Shown one piece after another: positions 1-8,800 of a stretch of 64,000 bases of DNA. Below the pieces are notes generated by a model, which ran no database searches, was not told the DNA's origin, and saw nothing but the letters and a program-made list of their open reading frames with translations. The first letter of the stretch is position 1; every line of letters starts with the position of its first letter. This DNA comes from Pseudomonas sp. KUIN-1 (GTDB lineage Bacteria > Pseudomonadota > Gammaproteobacteria > Pseudomonadales > Pseudomonadaceae). The stretch covers positions 3,038,001 through 3,102,000 of the forward strand of contig NZ_AP020337.1 of assembly GCF_009176725.1 (NCBI RefSeq), read 5' to 3'. A program made the position numbers and the translations under genes.

Positions 1-1988
1 CTCTGATCGAGGCCGCACGGATCTGCGCCTATATGCAGCAAACCCTGAACAGTCTGGTCGATGCACTGGAACAGGCGCCGCAAACTCCACTGCACGCCAT
101 TTCGATACTGCCGCGCAAAGAGCGTACCCAGTTGCTCGAACAGTGGAACGAGCCTGGCCAGCACTACGCGAATGAAACACCGATCCACCAGCAGTTCGAA
201 GCCCATGCCGCAGAACGGCCGGACGCCGTGGCACTGGTGTTCGAAGCGCAGACCCTGAGCTACGGCGAGCTCAACGCACGTGCCAACCAGGTCGCTCATC
301 GCTTGCTGGCGTTGGGTGTGCGCGCGGATGATCGCGTGGCGATCTGCGTGGAACGTGGCCCGGCGATGATTATCGGCTTGCTGGGCATCCTCAAATCCGG
401 CGCTGGTTACGTGCCACTGGACCCGGCTTATCCCCCTGAGCGCCTGGCCTACACCCTCGGCGACAGCACACCGGTGGCATTATTGAGCCAGCAGTCAGTG
501 CAGCAAGCGTTGCCGGTGTCGCAAGTGCCGGTGATCTATCTCGACGATGCCGGTTTGCAGGACGAATCCGTCGACAATCCGCAGATTTCGGTCAAGCCCG
601 ACGACCTGGCCTACGTGATCTACACCTCCGGCTCAACTGGCCTGCCCAAAGGCGTGATGGTCGAGCATCGCAACGTTGCAAGGCTGTTCTCGGCCACCGA
701 AGACTGGTTCGGTTTCAATGAACAGGACGTGTGGGCGCTGTTCCACTCGTTCGCCTTCGACTTTTCGGTCTGGGAAATCTGGGGCGCGTTGCTGCATGGC
801 GGGCGTCTGCTGATTGTGCCGCAGTTGGTCAGCCGTTCACCCGAAGACTTCTACACCCTGCTGTGCAGCACCGCAGTGACGGTGCTCAACCAGACACCGA
901 GTGCGTTCCGTCAACTGATTACTGCCCAGGGCGAGAACGATCAGGCGCATTCACTGCGCCAGGTGATTTTCGGCGGTGAAGCGCTGGAAACAGCGATGCT
1001 CAAGCCGTGGTACGCCCGCAACGTGAATGCTGCTACACAGTTGGTAAACATGTACGGCATCACCGAAACGACCGTGCATGTGACCTATTACCCATTGCAG
1101 CCTGAAGATGCCCAGCGCGTCGGCGCCAGCCCGATCGGCACGCGTATCCCGGACCTGCAGCTTTATCTGCTCGATACCTGTGGCGAACCGGTACCGGTCG
1201 GCGTAGTCGGCGAGCTGTACGTGGGCGGGGCCGGTGTGGCGCGCGGCTACCTGAACCGTGAGGCACTGACGGCCGAGCGTTTTCTAGATAACCCGTTCAG
1301 TACGGTGCCGGGCACGCGCCTGTATCGCACCGGCGACCTGGGGCGCTGGCTGGCCGACGGCACCCTGGAGTACCTGGGGCGTAACGACGAACAGGTCAAG
1401 ATTCGCGGCTTCCGCATCGAGCTGGGTGAAATCGAAGCGCGTCTGGCTGAATATCCTGACGTCCGCGATGCCGTTGTGTTGTGTCGTGAGGACGTGCCCG
1501 GAGACAAGCGTCTGGTGGCCTATGTCACGACGCTGCACCCGGAAAGCCTGCTGGACATCGAAACCCTGCGCGAGCATTTGCAAGAGACATTGCCGCAGTA
1601 CATGGTGCCGGCAGCCTACGTGCAGCTCAATGCACTACCGCTGACCGCCAACGGCAAGCTCGACCGCAAAGCCCTGCCAGCGCCCGACCGCTCGGCGCTG
1701 GCCAGTCGTGGCTACGAAGCGCCCGAGGGCGACACCGAGATGGCCATTGCGCGGATCTGGCAAGACCTGCTGCAACTGGAGCAGGTCGGTCGGCATGATC
1801 ACTTCTTTGAACTGGGCGGTCACTCGCTGCTGGCCGTGAAATTGATCGAGCGCATGCGCCAGATCGATCTGGTTGCCGACGTGCGCGTGCTGTTCAGCCA
1901 GCCGACCCTGTCTGCCCTGGCGGCAGCGGTGGGCGGCAAGGAGGCCGTCGAGGTACCCGCCAACCTTATTCCCGCCAACTGCGAGCGC
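1..1988 (+). other. SypB module 4 (Thr9, becomes Dhb9): C end, A, T
   Basis: Binding-pocket residues read D-F-W-N-I-G-M-V-H-K, the threonine code. The A3 motif YTSGSTGLPKG lies near 615-650 and the A10 motif NGKLDRKAL near 1650. The T domain (FFELGGHSLLAVKL) lies near 1803-1845. The only C-domain sequence present is its last 30 or so residues, at bases 3-110. The product position in SP22 is dehydrobutyrine, so the loaded Thr must be dehydrated after activation. Confidence 0.88.
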
Positions 1989-4900
1989 ATCACCCCCGAC
2001 ATGCTGCCACTGGTCTCACTGAGCCAGGAAGACATCGACCGTGTGGTGTCCAGCGTGCCCGGCGGTCTGGCCAACGTGCAGGACATCTACGCGCTGGCGC
2101 CGTTGCAGGAGGGGATTTTGTATCACCACCTTGCCGCGGCCGAGGGTGATCCATACCTGCAATACGCACTGTTTGCCTTTGACAGCCTCGAGCGTCTGCA
2201 CAGTTTCGCCCAGGCGCTGCAAGGTGTCATAGCGCGGCACGATATCCTGCGCACCGCGGTGCTTTGGGAGCGCCTCGATGCAGCGGTGCAAGTGGTCTGG
2301 CGTGAAGCCCCACTGTGCCTGGATGAACAGCTGCTGGACCCGGCCGATGGCGACATCGCCGAACAGTTGCTCAAGCGCCTGGACCCGCGTAACACGCGGC
2401 TGGACATCCGTCAGGCGCCGATGCTGCGCATCGGCTATGCACAGGACACGGTGAACAACCGCTGGCTGGGCATGCTGTTGTTCCACCACCTGGTCGACGA
2501 TGCCACGTCATTGCGCATACTGAGCAGCGAAATCGAGGCGCACATGCTCGGTCAGCAAGCCTCGCTGCCGCCGTCCGTGCCTTATCGCAACTACGTGGCC
2601 CAGGCCATGCTTGGTGTCAGCCGCGAGGAGCACGAGGCGTTTTTCCGCGACATGCTGGGTGACATCGATGAACCGACGCTGCCGTTCGGTCTGCAGGACG
2701 TGCAGGGCGATGGTCGCGGTATCGAGGAAGCGCGCCAGTCGCTCGATATCGACCTGAGCCGACGCCTGCGCGTGCAGGCCCGCCAACTCGGGGTCAGCTC
2801 CGCCAGCCTGTATCACCTGGCCTGGGCTCGTGTGCTGGGTGCGGTATCGGGCAAAGAGGACGTGGTGTTCGGCACCGTGTTGCTCGGTCGCCTGCAGGGC
2901 GGCGCCGGGTCCGACCGTGCACTGGGAATGTTCATCAATACCTTGCCGCTGCGTGTCACGCTGGGCGAGCAGGGCGTGCGCAGCGGTCTGAAAGCCACTC
3001 ACGCACGACTCAGCGGGCTGCTGGCCCATGAACACGCCTCGCTGGTACTGGCCCAACGTTGCAGCGGTGTACCCGCTTCGACGCCACTGTTCAGTGCCTT
3101 GCTTAACTACCGGCATGTCGCCGCCGAGGTCAATCAGCAGACGTTCGATGCCTGGCAGGGCATCGACAACCTGCACGGCGAGGAACGCACCAACTATCCG
3201 CTGACCCTTTCAGTAAACGATGACAGTGTCGGCTTCAGCCTGACGGTCCAGGCCATTGCCTGCATCGACGCGCAACGCGTCTGCGCCTATGTGCAGACTG
3301 CGCTGGAAAAACTAGTCAGCGCACTGGAACAGTCGGGCGAAGTGCCGTTGGCCGGTTTGTCGGTTCTGCCGGCAGCAGAGCGTGAGCAGCTGGTGTTCGG
3401 GCTCAACGCTACCGAGCTGGATTATCCGCATGAGCAAACCATTCATGGGCTGTTCGAAGCGCAGGTGCAGCGTACTCCGCAAGCGCTGGCAGTGGTCCAT
3501 GGCAAGCAGCGCATTACGTATCGCGAGCTTAACGAGCAGGCCAACCGCTTGGCGAATGCCTTGCGCAAGCAGGGCGTTCAGCCGGAGTCTCGCGTCGGGA
3601 TCTGCGTTGAACGCGGCGCGCAAATGGTCGTCGGCTTGCTGGCGATCCTCAAGGCGGGGGGTGGTTATGTACCGCTGGATCCGGCCTATCCGGCGGAGCG
3701 GATTTCGTACATCCTGCAGGACAGCGCGCCAGCGGCGGTGCTGGTCCAGGCGGCGACCCGGCATTTGCTGGCAGGCGTTTCGGTGCAGGCCATCGACCTT
3801 GATGATCAGAGCGCCTGGCAAGACGAGCCGGTACAGAATCCAGACGTCGAGGGCCTGAACTCGGCACATCTGGCGTACCTGATCTACACCTCCGGTTCGA
3901 CCGGCTTGCCGAAAGGCGTGATGATCGAGCACCGTAACACTGTTAACTTTCTGACCTGGGCCCACCATGCTTTCAACGGTTCGGCACTGGAAAGGACGTT
4001 GTTCTCCACCTCGCTGAACTTCGACCTCGCAGTCTACGAATGCTTCGCGCCGCTGACGTCGGGTGGCAGCATCAACGTGGTGAAAAACGTCCTTGAACTG
4101 CAACACGGCGAACACGATATCGGCCTGGTCAACACCGTGCCGTCAGCGCTGAAAGCGCTGCTGGAAATCGACGGTTTGCCAGAGTCGGTCCACACCGTAA
4201 ACGTCGCCGGCGAAGCGCTCAAGCGCAGCCTGGTGGAAAACCTGTTCGAAAAAACCGGCGTGCAGCGGCTGTGCAACCTTTACGGACCGTCTGAAACCAC
4301 CACCTACTCAAGCTGGGTCGCCATGGATCGCGAAGACGGCTTCGCTGCGCATATCGGCAGGCCGGTGGGCAACACCCGGTTCTACCTGCTGGACGAGCAG
4401 CAACAGCTCGTTCCACGCGGCGTGCCAGGTGAAATCTATATTGGCGGGGCCGGTGTAGCCCGCGGTTATCTGAACCGCGATGATCTGACCGCCGAACGCT
4501 TCCTCACGGACCCGTTCAGCCTCACACCGGGGGCGCGGATGTACCGCACCGGCGACCTGGGTCGCTACTTGCCGGATGGCAATATCGAATACCTGGGGCG
4601 CAACGACGATCAGGTGAAGATCCGAGGTTTTCGTATCGAACTGGGCGAGATCGATGCGTGTCTGGCCAAACACCCAGCGGTACACGAAGCGGTGGTCATG
4701 GCCCGTGAAGACGTGCCGGGCGAAATCCGTCTGGTGGCGTATTTCACACCGACCGACCCGGCAGTGATAACGGATAGCGGGAGTCTGCGCACGCACCTGC
4801 AAGGGCTGCTGCCGGACTACATGCTGCCGGCCGCGTATATGCCGCTTGATGCGTTGCCGTTGACGCCGAACGGCAAGCTCGACCGCAATGCCCTGCCGGC

Positions 4901-5219
4901 ACCGGACAGCAGCGCATTTGCCTCGCGAGCCTACGAAGCCCCGGTGGGTGAGGTGGAGATCAAGCTGGCAGCGCTATGGGCGGAGCTGCTCAATGTCGAA
5001 AAGGTCGGGCGTCATGACCATTTCTTCGAACTGGGCGGGCATTCATTGTTGGCGGTGACCCTGATCGAACGCATGCGTCAGGCAGATCTGGAAGCCGACG
5101 TGCGAGTGCTGTTCGGTCATCCGACGCTTCTTCAGGTGGCGGCCTCGGTGGGGCAGGTCAAGCGGGTGGAGGTACCGCAGACGAAGATCCCGATGCTCAA
5201 TCGCAAACGCCGTATCTGA
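1..5219 (+). CDS. sypB: Syringopeptin synthetase SypB, C-terminal part (5' end outside window)
   Basis: This is a non-ribosomal peptide synthetase fragment whose frame is open at the left edge. In-frame codons begin at base 3, so the ATG at 33 is internal. It contains the tail of a condensation (C) domain, an adenylation (A) domain (about 170-1690) with Thr code DFWNIGMVHK, a carrier (T) domain with LGGHSLL, then a full C-A-T module (1989-5140) whose A domain carries the Ala-type code DLYNNALTYK. There is no thioesterase. The chain ends in a short basic tail finishing MLNRKRRI, which fits a docking peptide that hands the chain to SypC. By colinearity these are SP22 residues 9 (Dhb, from Thr) and 10 (Ala). 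It is on the same strand as sypC and 425 bp upstream. The family identity is certain; the name rests on colinearity with the downstream 12-module gene. Confidence 0.93.
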   Translation, partial: LIEAARICAYMQQTLNSLVDALEQAPQTPLHAISILPRKERTQLLEQWNEPGQHYANETPIHQQFEAHAAERPDAVALVFEAQTLSYGELNARANQVAHRLLALGVRADDRVAICVERGPAMIIGLLGILKSGAGYVPLDPAYPPERLAYTLGDSTPVALLSQQSVQQALPVSQVPVIYLDDAGLQDESVDNPQISVKPDDLAYVIYTSGSTGLPKGVMVEHRNVARLFSATEDWFGFNEQDVWALFHSFAFDFSVWEIWGALLHGGRLLIVPQLVSRSPEDFYTLLCSTAVTVLNQTPSAFRQLITAQGENDQAHSLRQVIFGGEALETAMLKPWYARNVNAATQLVNMYGITETTVHVTYYPLQPEDAQRVGASPIGTRIPDLQLYLLDTCGEPVPVGVVGELYVGGAGVARGYLNREALTAERFLDNPFSTVPGTRLYRTGDLGRWLADGTLEYLGRNDEQVKIRGFRIELGEIEARLAEYPDVRDAVVLCREDVPGDKRLVAYVTTLHPESLLDIETLREHLQETLPQYMVPAAYVQLNALPLTANGKLDRKALPAPDRSALASRGYEAPEGDTEMAIARIWQDLLQLEQVGRHDHFFELGGHSLLAVKLIERMRQIDLVADVRVLFSQPTLSALAAAVGGKEAVEVPANLIPANCERITPDMLPLVSLSQEDIDRVVSSVPGGLANVQDIYALAPLQEGILYHHLAAAEGDPYLQYALFAFDSLERLHSFAQALQGVIARHDILRTAVLWERLDAAVQVVWREAPLCLDEQLLDPADGDIAEQLLKRLDPRNTRLDIRQAPMLRIGYAQDTVNNRWLGMLLFHHLVDDATSLRILSSEIEAHMLGQQASLPPSVPYRNYVAQAMLGVSREEHEAFFRDMLGDIDEPTLPFGLQDVQGDGRGIEEARQSLDIDLSRRLRVQARQLGVSSASLYHLAWARVLGAVSGKEDVVFGTVLLGRLQGGAGSDRALGMFINTLPLRVTLGEQGVRSGLKATHARLSGLLAHEHASLVLAQRCSGVPASTPLFSALLNYRHVAAEVNQQTFDAWQGIDNLHGEERTNYPLTLSVNDDSVGFSLTVQAIACIDAQRVCAYVQTALEKLVSALEQSGEVPLAGLSVLPAAEREQLVFGLNATELDYPHEQTIHGLFEAQVQRTPQALAVVHGKQRITYRELNEQANRLANALRKQGVQPESRVGICVERGAQMVVGLLAILKAGGGYVPLDPAYPAERISYILQDSAPAAVLVQAATRHLLAGVSVQAIDLDDQSAWQDEPVQNPDVEGLNSAHLAYLIYTSGSTGLPKGVMIEHRNTVNFLTWAHHAFNGSALERTLFSTSLNFDLAVYECFAPLTSGGSINVVKNVLELQHGEHDIGLVNTVPSALKALLEIDGLPESVHTVNVAGEALKRSLVENLFEKTGVQRLCNLYGPSETTTYSSWVAMDREDGFAAHIGRPVGNTRFYLLDEQQQLVPRGVPGEIYIGGAGVARGYLNRDDLTAERFLTDPFSLTPGARMYRTGDLGRYLPDGNIEYLGRNDDQVKIRGFRIELGEIDACLAKHPAVHEAVVMAREDVPGEIRLVAYFTPTDPAVITDSGSLRTHLQGLLPDYMLPAAYMPLDALPLTPNGKLDRNALPAPDSSAFASRAYEAPVGEVEIKLAALWAELLNVEKVGRHDHFFELGGHSLLAVTLIERMRQADLEADVRVLFGHPTLLQVAASVGQVKRVEVPQTKIPMLNRKRRI
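1989..5219 (+). other. SypB module 5 (Ala10): HHLVDDA-type C, A, T, docking tail
   Basis: The C domain (1989 to about 3360) has the extended first motif HHLAAAEGD typical of dual epimerisation/condensation domains. Its second motif is HHLVDDA, not the HHxxxDH/N of its neighbours. It is nearly identical to the C domains of SypC modules 5 and 9, which also follow dehydrated Thr residues. The A domain (about 3415-4905) reads DLYNNALTYK, an Ala code in Pseudomonas lipopeptide synthetases. The T domain lies at about 4930-5140. Confidence 0.85.
5153..5216 (+). other. SypB C-terminal docking tail (candidate short linear motif)
   Basis: After the T domain the protein ends within about 25 residues, in VEVPQTKIPML followed by NRKRRI. 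In other modules this position continues into the next C domain. A short charged tail facing an N-terminal TubC-type beta-hairpin docking domain on the next synthetase is the usual SLiM/beta-HD pairing. This is inferred from position and length; no structure was modelled. Confidence 0.5.
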
Positions 5220-5225
5220 AACCAC

Positions 5226-5270
5226 GGCAACTGCCCGGCCGTTCGGTAATCGGTCGGCCGGTTGCCTTTC
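5226..5270 (+). terminator. Hairpin after sypB, weak terminator candidate
   Basis: GGCAAC (5226-5231) and CCGGCCG (5235-5241) pair with CGGCCGG (5255-5261) and GTTGCC (5261-5266), giving a stem of about 12 bp with a small left-arm bulge. It is followed by TTTC only. It begins 7 bases after the sypB stop. The missing long T-run makes attenuation or mRNA 3'-end stabilisation as plausible as termination. Confidence 0.4.
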
Positions 5271-5381
5271 ACCTTGAAGCCCTTCTCAAGACCTCCTTTC
5301 AAGGTCGGTTCGCAACCTTCCAGTCCGTATCCGTCTGACTGAACGCCCCTGTATCGCTGCGTCGACGTCACGCTCAAGTCT

Positions 5382-5401
5382 TGTCCCAGCTTCCCACGAC
5401 A
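5382..5401 (+). promoter_or_regulatory. syr-syp-box-like 20-bp dyad upstream of sypC
   Basis: TGTCCC, 8 bases, then ACGACA, with outer TGTC/GACA dyad symmetry. The same two half-sites with the same spacing occur at 51097-51116 before pseA, and both continue with GAC. Genes of the syr-syp regulon are known to share a dyad of the TGTCCC...GGGACA type near the -35 region, recognised by LuxR-type regulators (SalA/SyrF cascade). Here the right half is ACGACA, not the ideal GGGACA. It lies 243 bp before the sypC ATG. Confidence 0.65.
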
Positions 5402-5426
5402 GACAGTCGCCCATGGATGCTCTAAT
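5396..5426 (+). promoter_or_regulatory. Probable sypC core promoter
   Basis: TCTAAT (5421-5426) differs from the sigma-70 -10 consensus at one base. ACGACA (5396-5401), the right half of the dyad, sits in the -35 position with a long 19-base spacer. A poor -35 overlapping an activator site fits an activator-dependent promoter. It would leave a leader of about 210 nt before sypC. The start site is inferred. Confidence 0.45.
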
Positions 5427-5644
5427 TTTTGCGGCGTGTGGGAAGCACGGCGAACGGGAAGTTTCGTGTGTGTATCGAAGGACCGCAGCCCTTTGTTGCT
5501 GCGGCTCTCATCATACCTGCGCCCGGACCCCGCTCTGTCTTCGAGTTTCGAAGCCCCTCCGTTTTTATCGTGCGAAATACTGTTTGCGACTCCGTGCTCC
5601 AGAGTCGTCGACCCTCTCCGAAATGATAAACAGCAGGTTACTCG
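5427..5644 (+). other. sypC leader with two hairpins, no gene
   Basis: No convincing coding frame or RNA gene is seen here. Two stem-loops are visible: CCGCAGC/GCTGCGG (5483-5489 with 5498-5504, 8-base loop) and CGACTC/GAGTCG (5587-5592 with 5602-5607, 9-base loop). The second lies about 37 bases before the start codon. The ribosome-binding site is weak (AGCAGG, about 5632-5637). Overlapping small open frames are ordinary chance frames. Confidence 0.4.
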
Positions 5645-5836
5645 ATGCACTTCAGCGAATTGATGGCAGTTCTTTCCACGCACGCTATCCGTCTTCAACA
5701 GGAAGAAGACGATCTGGTGATTCTCGGTGACGACGAGGGGCTCGACAGTGCCACTCTTGAAAGCCTGAGCGTGCACAAGGCGGAACTGCTTACGCTGGTG
5801 GCTCGAATGGGCGGTGACTGGCTCAGCCCGGCCTTT
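5645..5836 (+). other. SypC N-terminal TubC-type (beta-hairpin) docking domain
   Basis: Residues 1-57 or so have the TubC_N pattern: a short helix (HFSELMAVLSTHAIRL), an acidic strand pair with DDLVILGDDEG, and the closing HKAELLTLV. It directly precedes the first C domain and replaces the T-C linker seen between internal modules. It should receive the SypB tail and fix the order SypB to SypC. Confidence 0.75.
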
Positions 5837-8800
5837 CGCATTACTGCAGACATGCTGCCGCTGGCCAATCTGAGCCAGGAAGCGATTGACAGAATCGTCG
5901 ACGCGATACCGGGTGGGGCTGGCAATGTGCAGGACATCTACCCGCTGGCGCCCCTGCAGGAAGGCATTCTCTATCATCACCTGACGGCCGGGCAGGGCGA
6001 CCCCTATGTGTTGCGGGCGTTGTTCGGGGCCGAAAGCCGCGAACGTCTCGACGACTTCGCCCAGGCACTGCAGGCGGTGATCGAACGCCATGACATCCTG
6101 CGCACGGCGATGGTCTGGGAAGGCCTCGAAGAACCGGTGCAAGTGGTATTGCGCGAAGCAACGCTGGCCGTGGATGAGCTGACGCTGGACGCGGCTGGCG
6201 GCGACATCGAAACCCAGTTGCACGAACGCTATGATCCCCGGCATTTCCGTCTCGATCTGCGCCAGGCCCCGTTGATGCGCATGGTGTGCGCTGAAGATCC
6301 GGCCAACGCGCGCTGGGTCGCTATCCTGCTGTTCCACCACATCGCCATTGACCACGCTGCGCTGGACCTGGTGAAGCACGAGATGCAGGCGTTTCTGCTC
6401 GGCGAAGGCCATGCCTTGCCCGAAGCAGTGCCTTATCGTAACTACGTGGCACAGGTCCGACTGGGTGTCGGGGCTGATGCTCATGAAGGTTTTTTCCGCG
6501 AGATGCTGGCCGACATCGATGAGCCGACGCTGCCGTTCGGCGTGCTCGAAACGCCGGGCAGCGACTCACTGATCGAAGATGTGCACCTGCCCGTCGATGA
6601 CGCATTGAGCGCGCGTCTGCGGACCCAGGCCCGACAGCTTGGGGTCAGCGCCGCGAGTCTGCATCACCTCGCCTGGGCGCGGGTGGTGGGTGCGCTGGCG
6701 GGCAAATCGGATGTGGTTTTCGGCACGGTGCTGATGGGCCGGATGCAGGGCGGCGACGGCGCCGACCGGGCGTTGGGCATGTTCATCAACACCTTGCCGT
6801 TGCGGGTCAGGCTCGAAGGGCATGCGGTGCGTGAAGGGGTCAGAACCACCCATGCACGGCTGACGGCCTTGCTCGGTCATGAACATGCGTCGCTGGCCCA
6901 GGCCCAGCGTTGCAGCGGCGTTGCCGCACCGGCGCCGTTGTTCAATTCGCTGCTCAATTACCGTCACAGTGCCAGCGAATCGGTGGCTTCGGCCGAAGCG
7001 CTCCAGGCCTGGAAAGGCTTGCAGAGTCTGGGCAGCGAGGAGCAGAGCACATACCCGATCACGCTGTCGGTGGATGACCTGGGCCAGGGCTTCAGCCTGA
7101 CGGTTCAAGCCCTGGCGCAGATCGGTGCACAGCGCATCGGCGAGTACATGTTGACGGCACTCGGCGCGCTGGTAGAGGCGCTGGAGCAGCAGCCGCAAAC
7201 CCCGTTGCAGCGTCTGCAAGTCCTCTCTGCAGCCGAACGCCAGCAAGTGCTGCACGACTTCAATGACACGGCACGCGAATACCCACGCAACAGCAGCCTG
7301 CAGGAACTTTTCGAACAACAGGTGGCGACGCAGCCTGATGCACTGGCTGCTGTGCAGAATGACCAGTGCCTGACCTACCGGGAACTGAACGGTCGCGCCA
7401 ACGCGCTGGCCCGTCACCTGGTCGACCTCGGTGTGCAACCGGGCGGGCGAGTGGCATTGCTGCTGGAGCGCTCCCTTGATCTGCTGGCCGGTCAGTTGGC
7501 GATTATCAAATGCGGGGCGGCGTATGTGCCGCTGGACAGCAACGCCCCCGCCGAACGTCAAGCGTTCATGCTGCAAGACTGCGGTGCGCGGCAGGTGCTG
7601 ACGCTGTCTCGCCATGACCTGCCCGACGGCATTCAGCGGATTGACCTTGACCTGCTGGAACTGCAAAGCGATGCACCCAACCCGGTACATTCGGCGTCCG
7701 CCGAGTCGGTGGCCTACATCATGTACACCTCCGGTTCCACCGGCATGCCCAAAGGCGTGTTGGTGCCGCACCGTGCTGTCAGCCGTCTGGTGCTCAATAA
7801 CGGTTATGCCGATTTCAATGCCGGGGATCGTGTAGCGTTCGCCTCCAACCCGGCGTTCGACGCCAGCACCCTGGATGTCTGGGCGCCGCTGCTCAATGGC
7901 GGCTGCGTGGTGGTGGTCGAGCAGTCGGTGCTGCTGTCACTTGACGAGTTCCGCGCGCTGCTGCTGTCTCAGTCGGTCAGCGTGCTGTGGATGACCGCGG
8001 GTCTGTTTCATCAATATGCCAGCGGCCTGATGGAGGCCTTCGCCAGGTTGCGCTACCTGATCGTCGGGGGGGACGTGCTGGACCCGGCAGTAATCGCCAG
8101 GGTACTGGCAGAAGGCGCACCGCAACACCTGCTCAACGGCTACGGCCCGACCGAAGCGACGACCTTTTCCACGACCCATGAGATCATCTCGGTCGGCAGC
8201 GGAGGTATACCCATCGGCCGGCCGATTGGCAACAGTCAGGTCTACGTGCTCGATACTTTGCGCCAACCGGTAGCGGTCGGAGTGGCGGGGGAGCTGTATA
8301 TCGGCGGACAGGGCGTGGCCAAGGGTTACTTGAACCGCCCGGAGCTGAACGCCACCCAGTTTGTCGCCAACCCTTTCAGCGACGACGCTGGAGCCCTGCT
8401 GTACCGCACTGGCGACCTTGGTCGCTGGAACGCAGACGGGATTGTCGAGTATCTGGGCCGTAACGACGACCAGGTGAAAATCCGTGGTTTCCGTATCGAA
8501 CTGGGTGAAATCGAAGCGCGTCTGGTCGAGTGCCATGGCGTCAGAGAAGCCGTGGTGCTGGCCCGCCAGGACGAATCTGCACACAAACGCCTGGTGGCGT
8601 ACGTGGTCGGCGAAGAAAACAGCGCCTTGTCAGCGGTCGAACTGCGCCGCGAACTGGCGGCGTCTCTGGCCGAATACATGGTGCCAAGCGCCTTTATGGT
8701 GCTGGACTCTTTCCCGCTGACCGCCAACGGCAAGCTTGATCGCCGGGCCTTGCCGGTACCGGACGCCGACGCCTACGCCAGCCGCGAATTCGAAGCACCC

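Noticed and set aside
5412..5419. CATGGATG as an RsmA site before sypC
   Set aside because: It matches the motif but lies upstream of the proposed -10, so it would not be in the transcript, and it is not in a hairpin loop.
5413..5730. Small plus-strand frame in the sypC leader
   Set aside because: It overlaps the proposed -10 and runs into sypC out of frame. No ribosome-binding site and no recognisable protein.
5132..6484. 450-codon minus-strand frame spanning the sypB-sypC gap
   Set aside because: Both ends are antisense to coding sequence of sypB and sypC, and the middle crosses the promoter and leader. No start signal and no recognisable protein.
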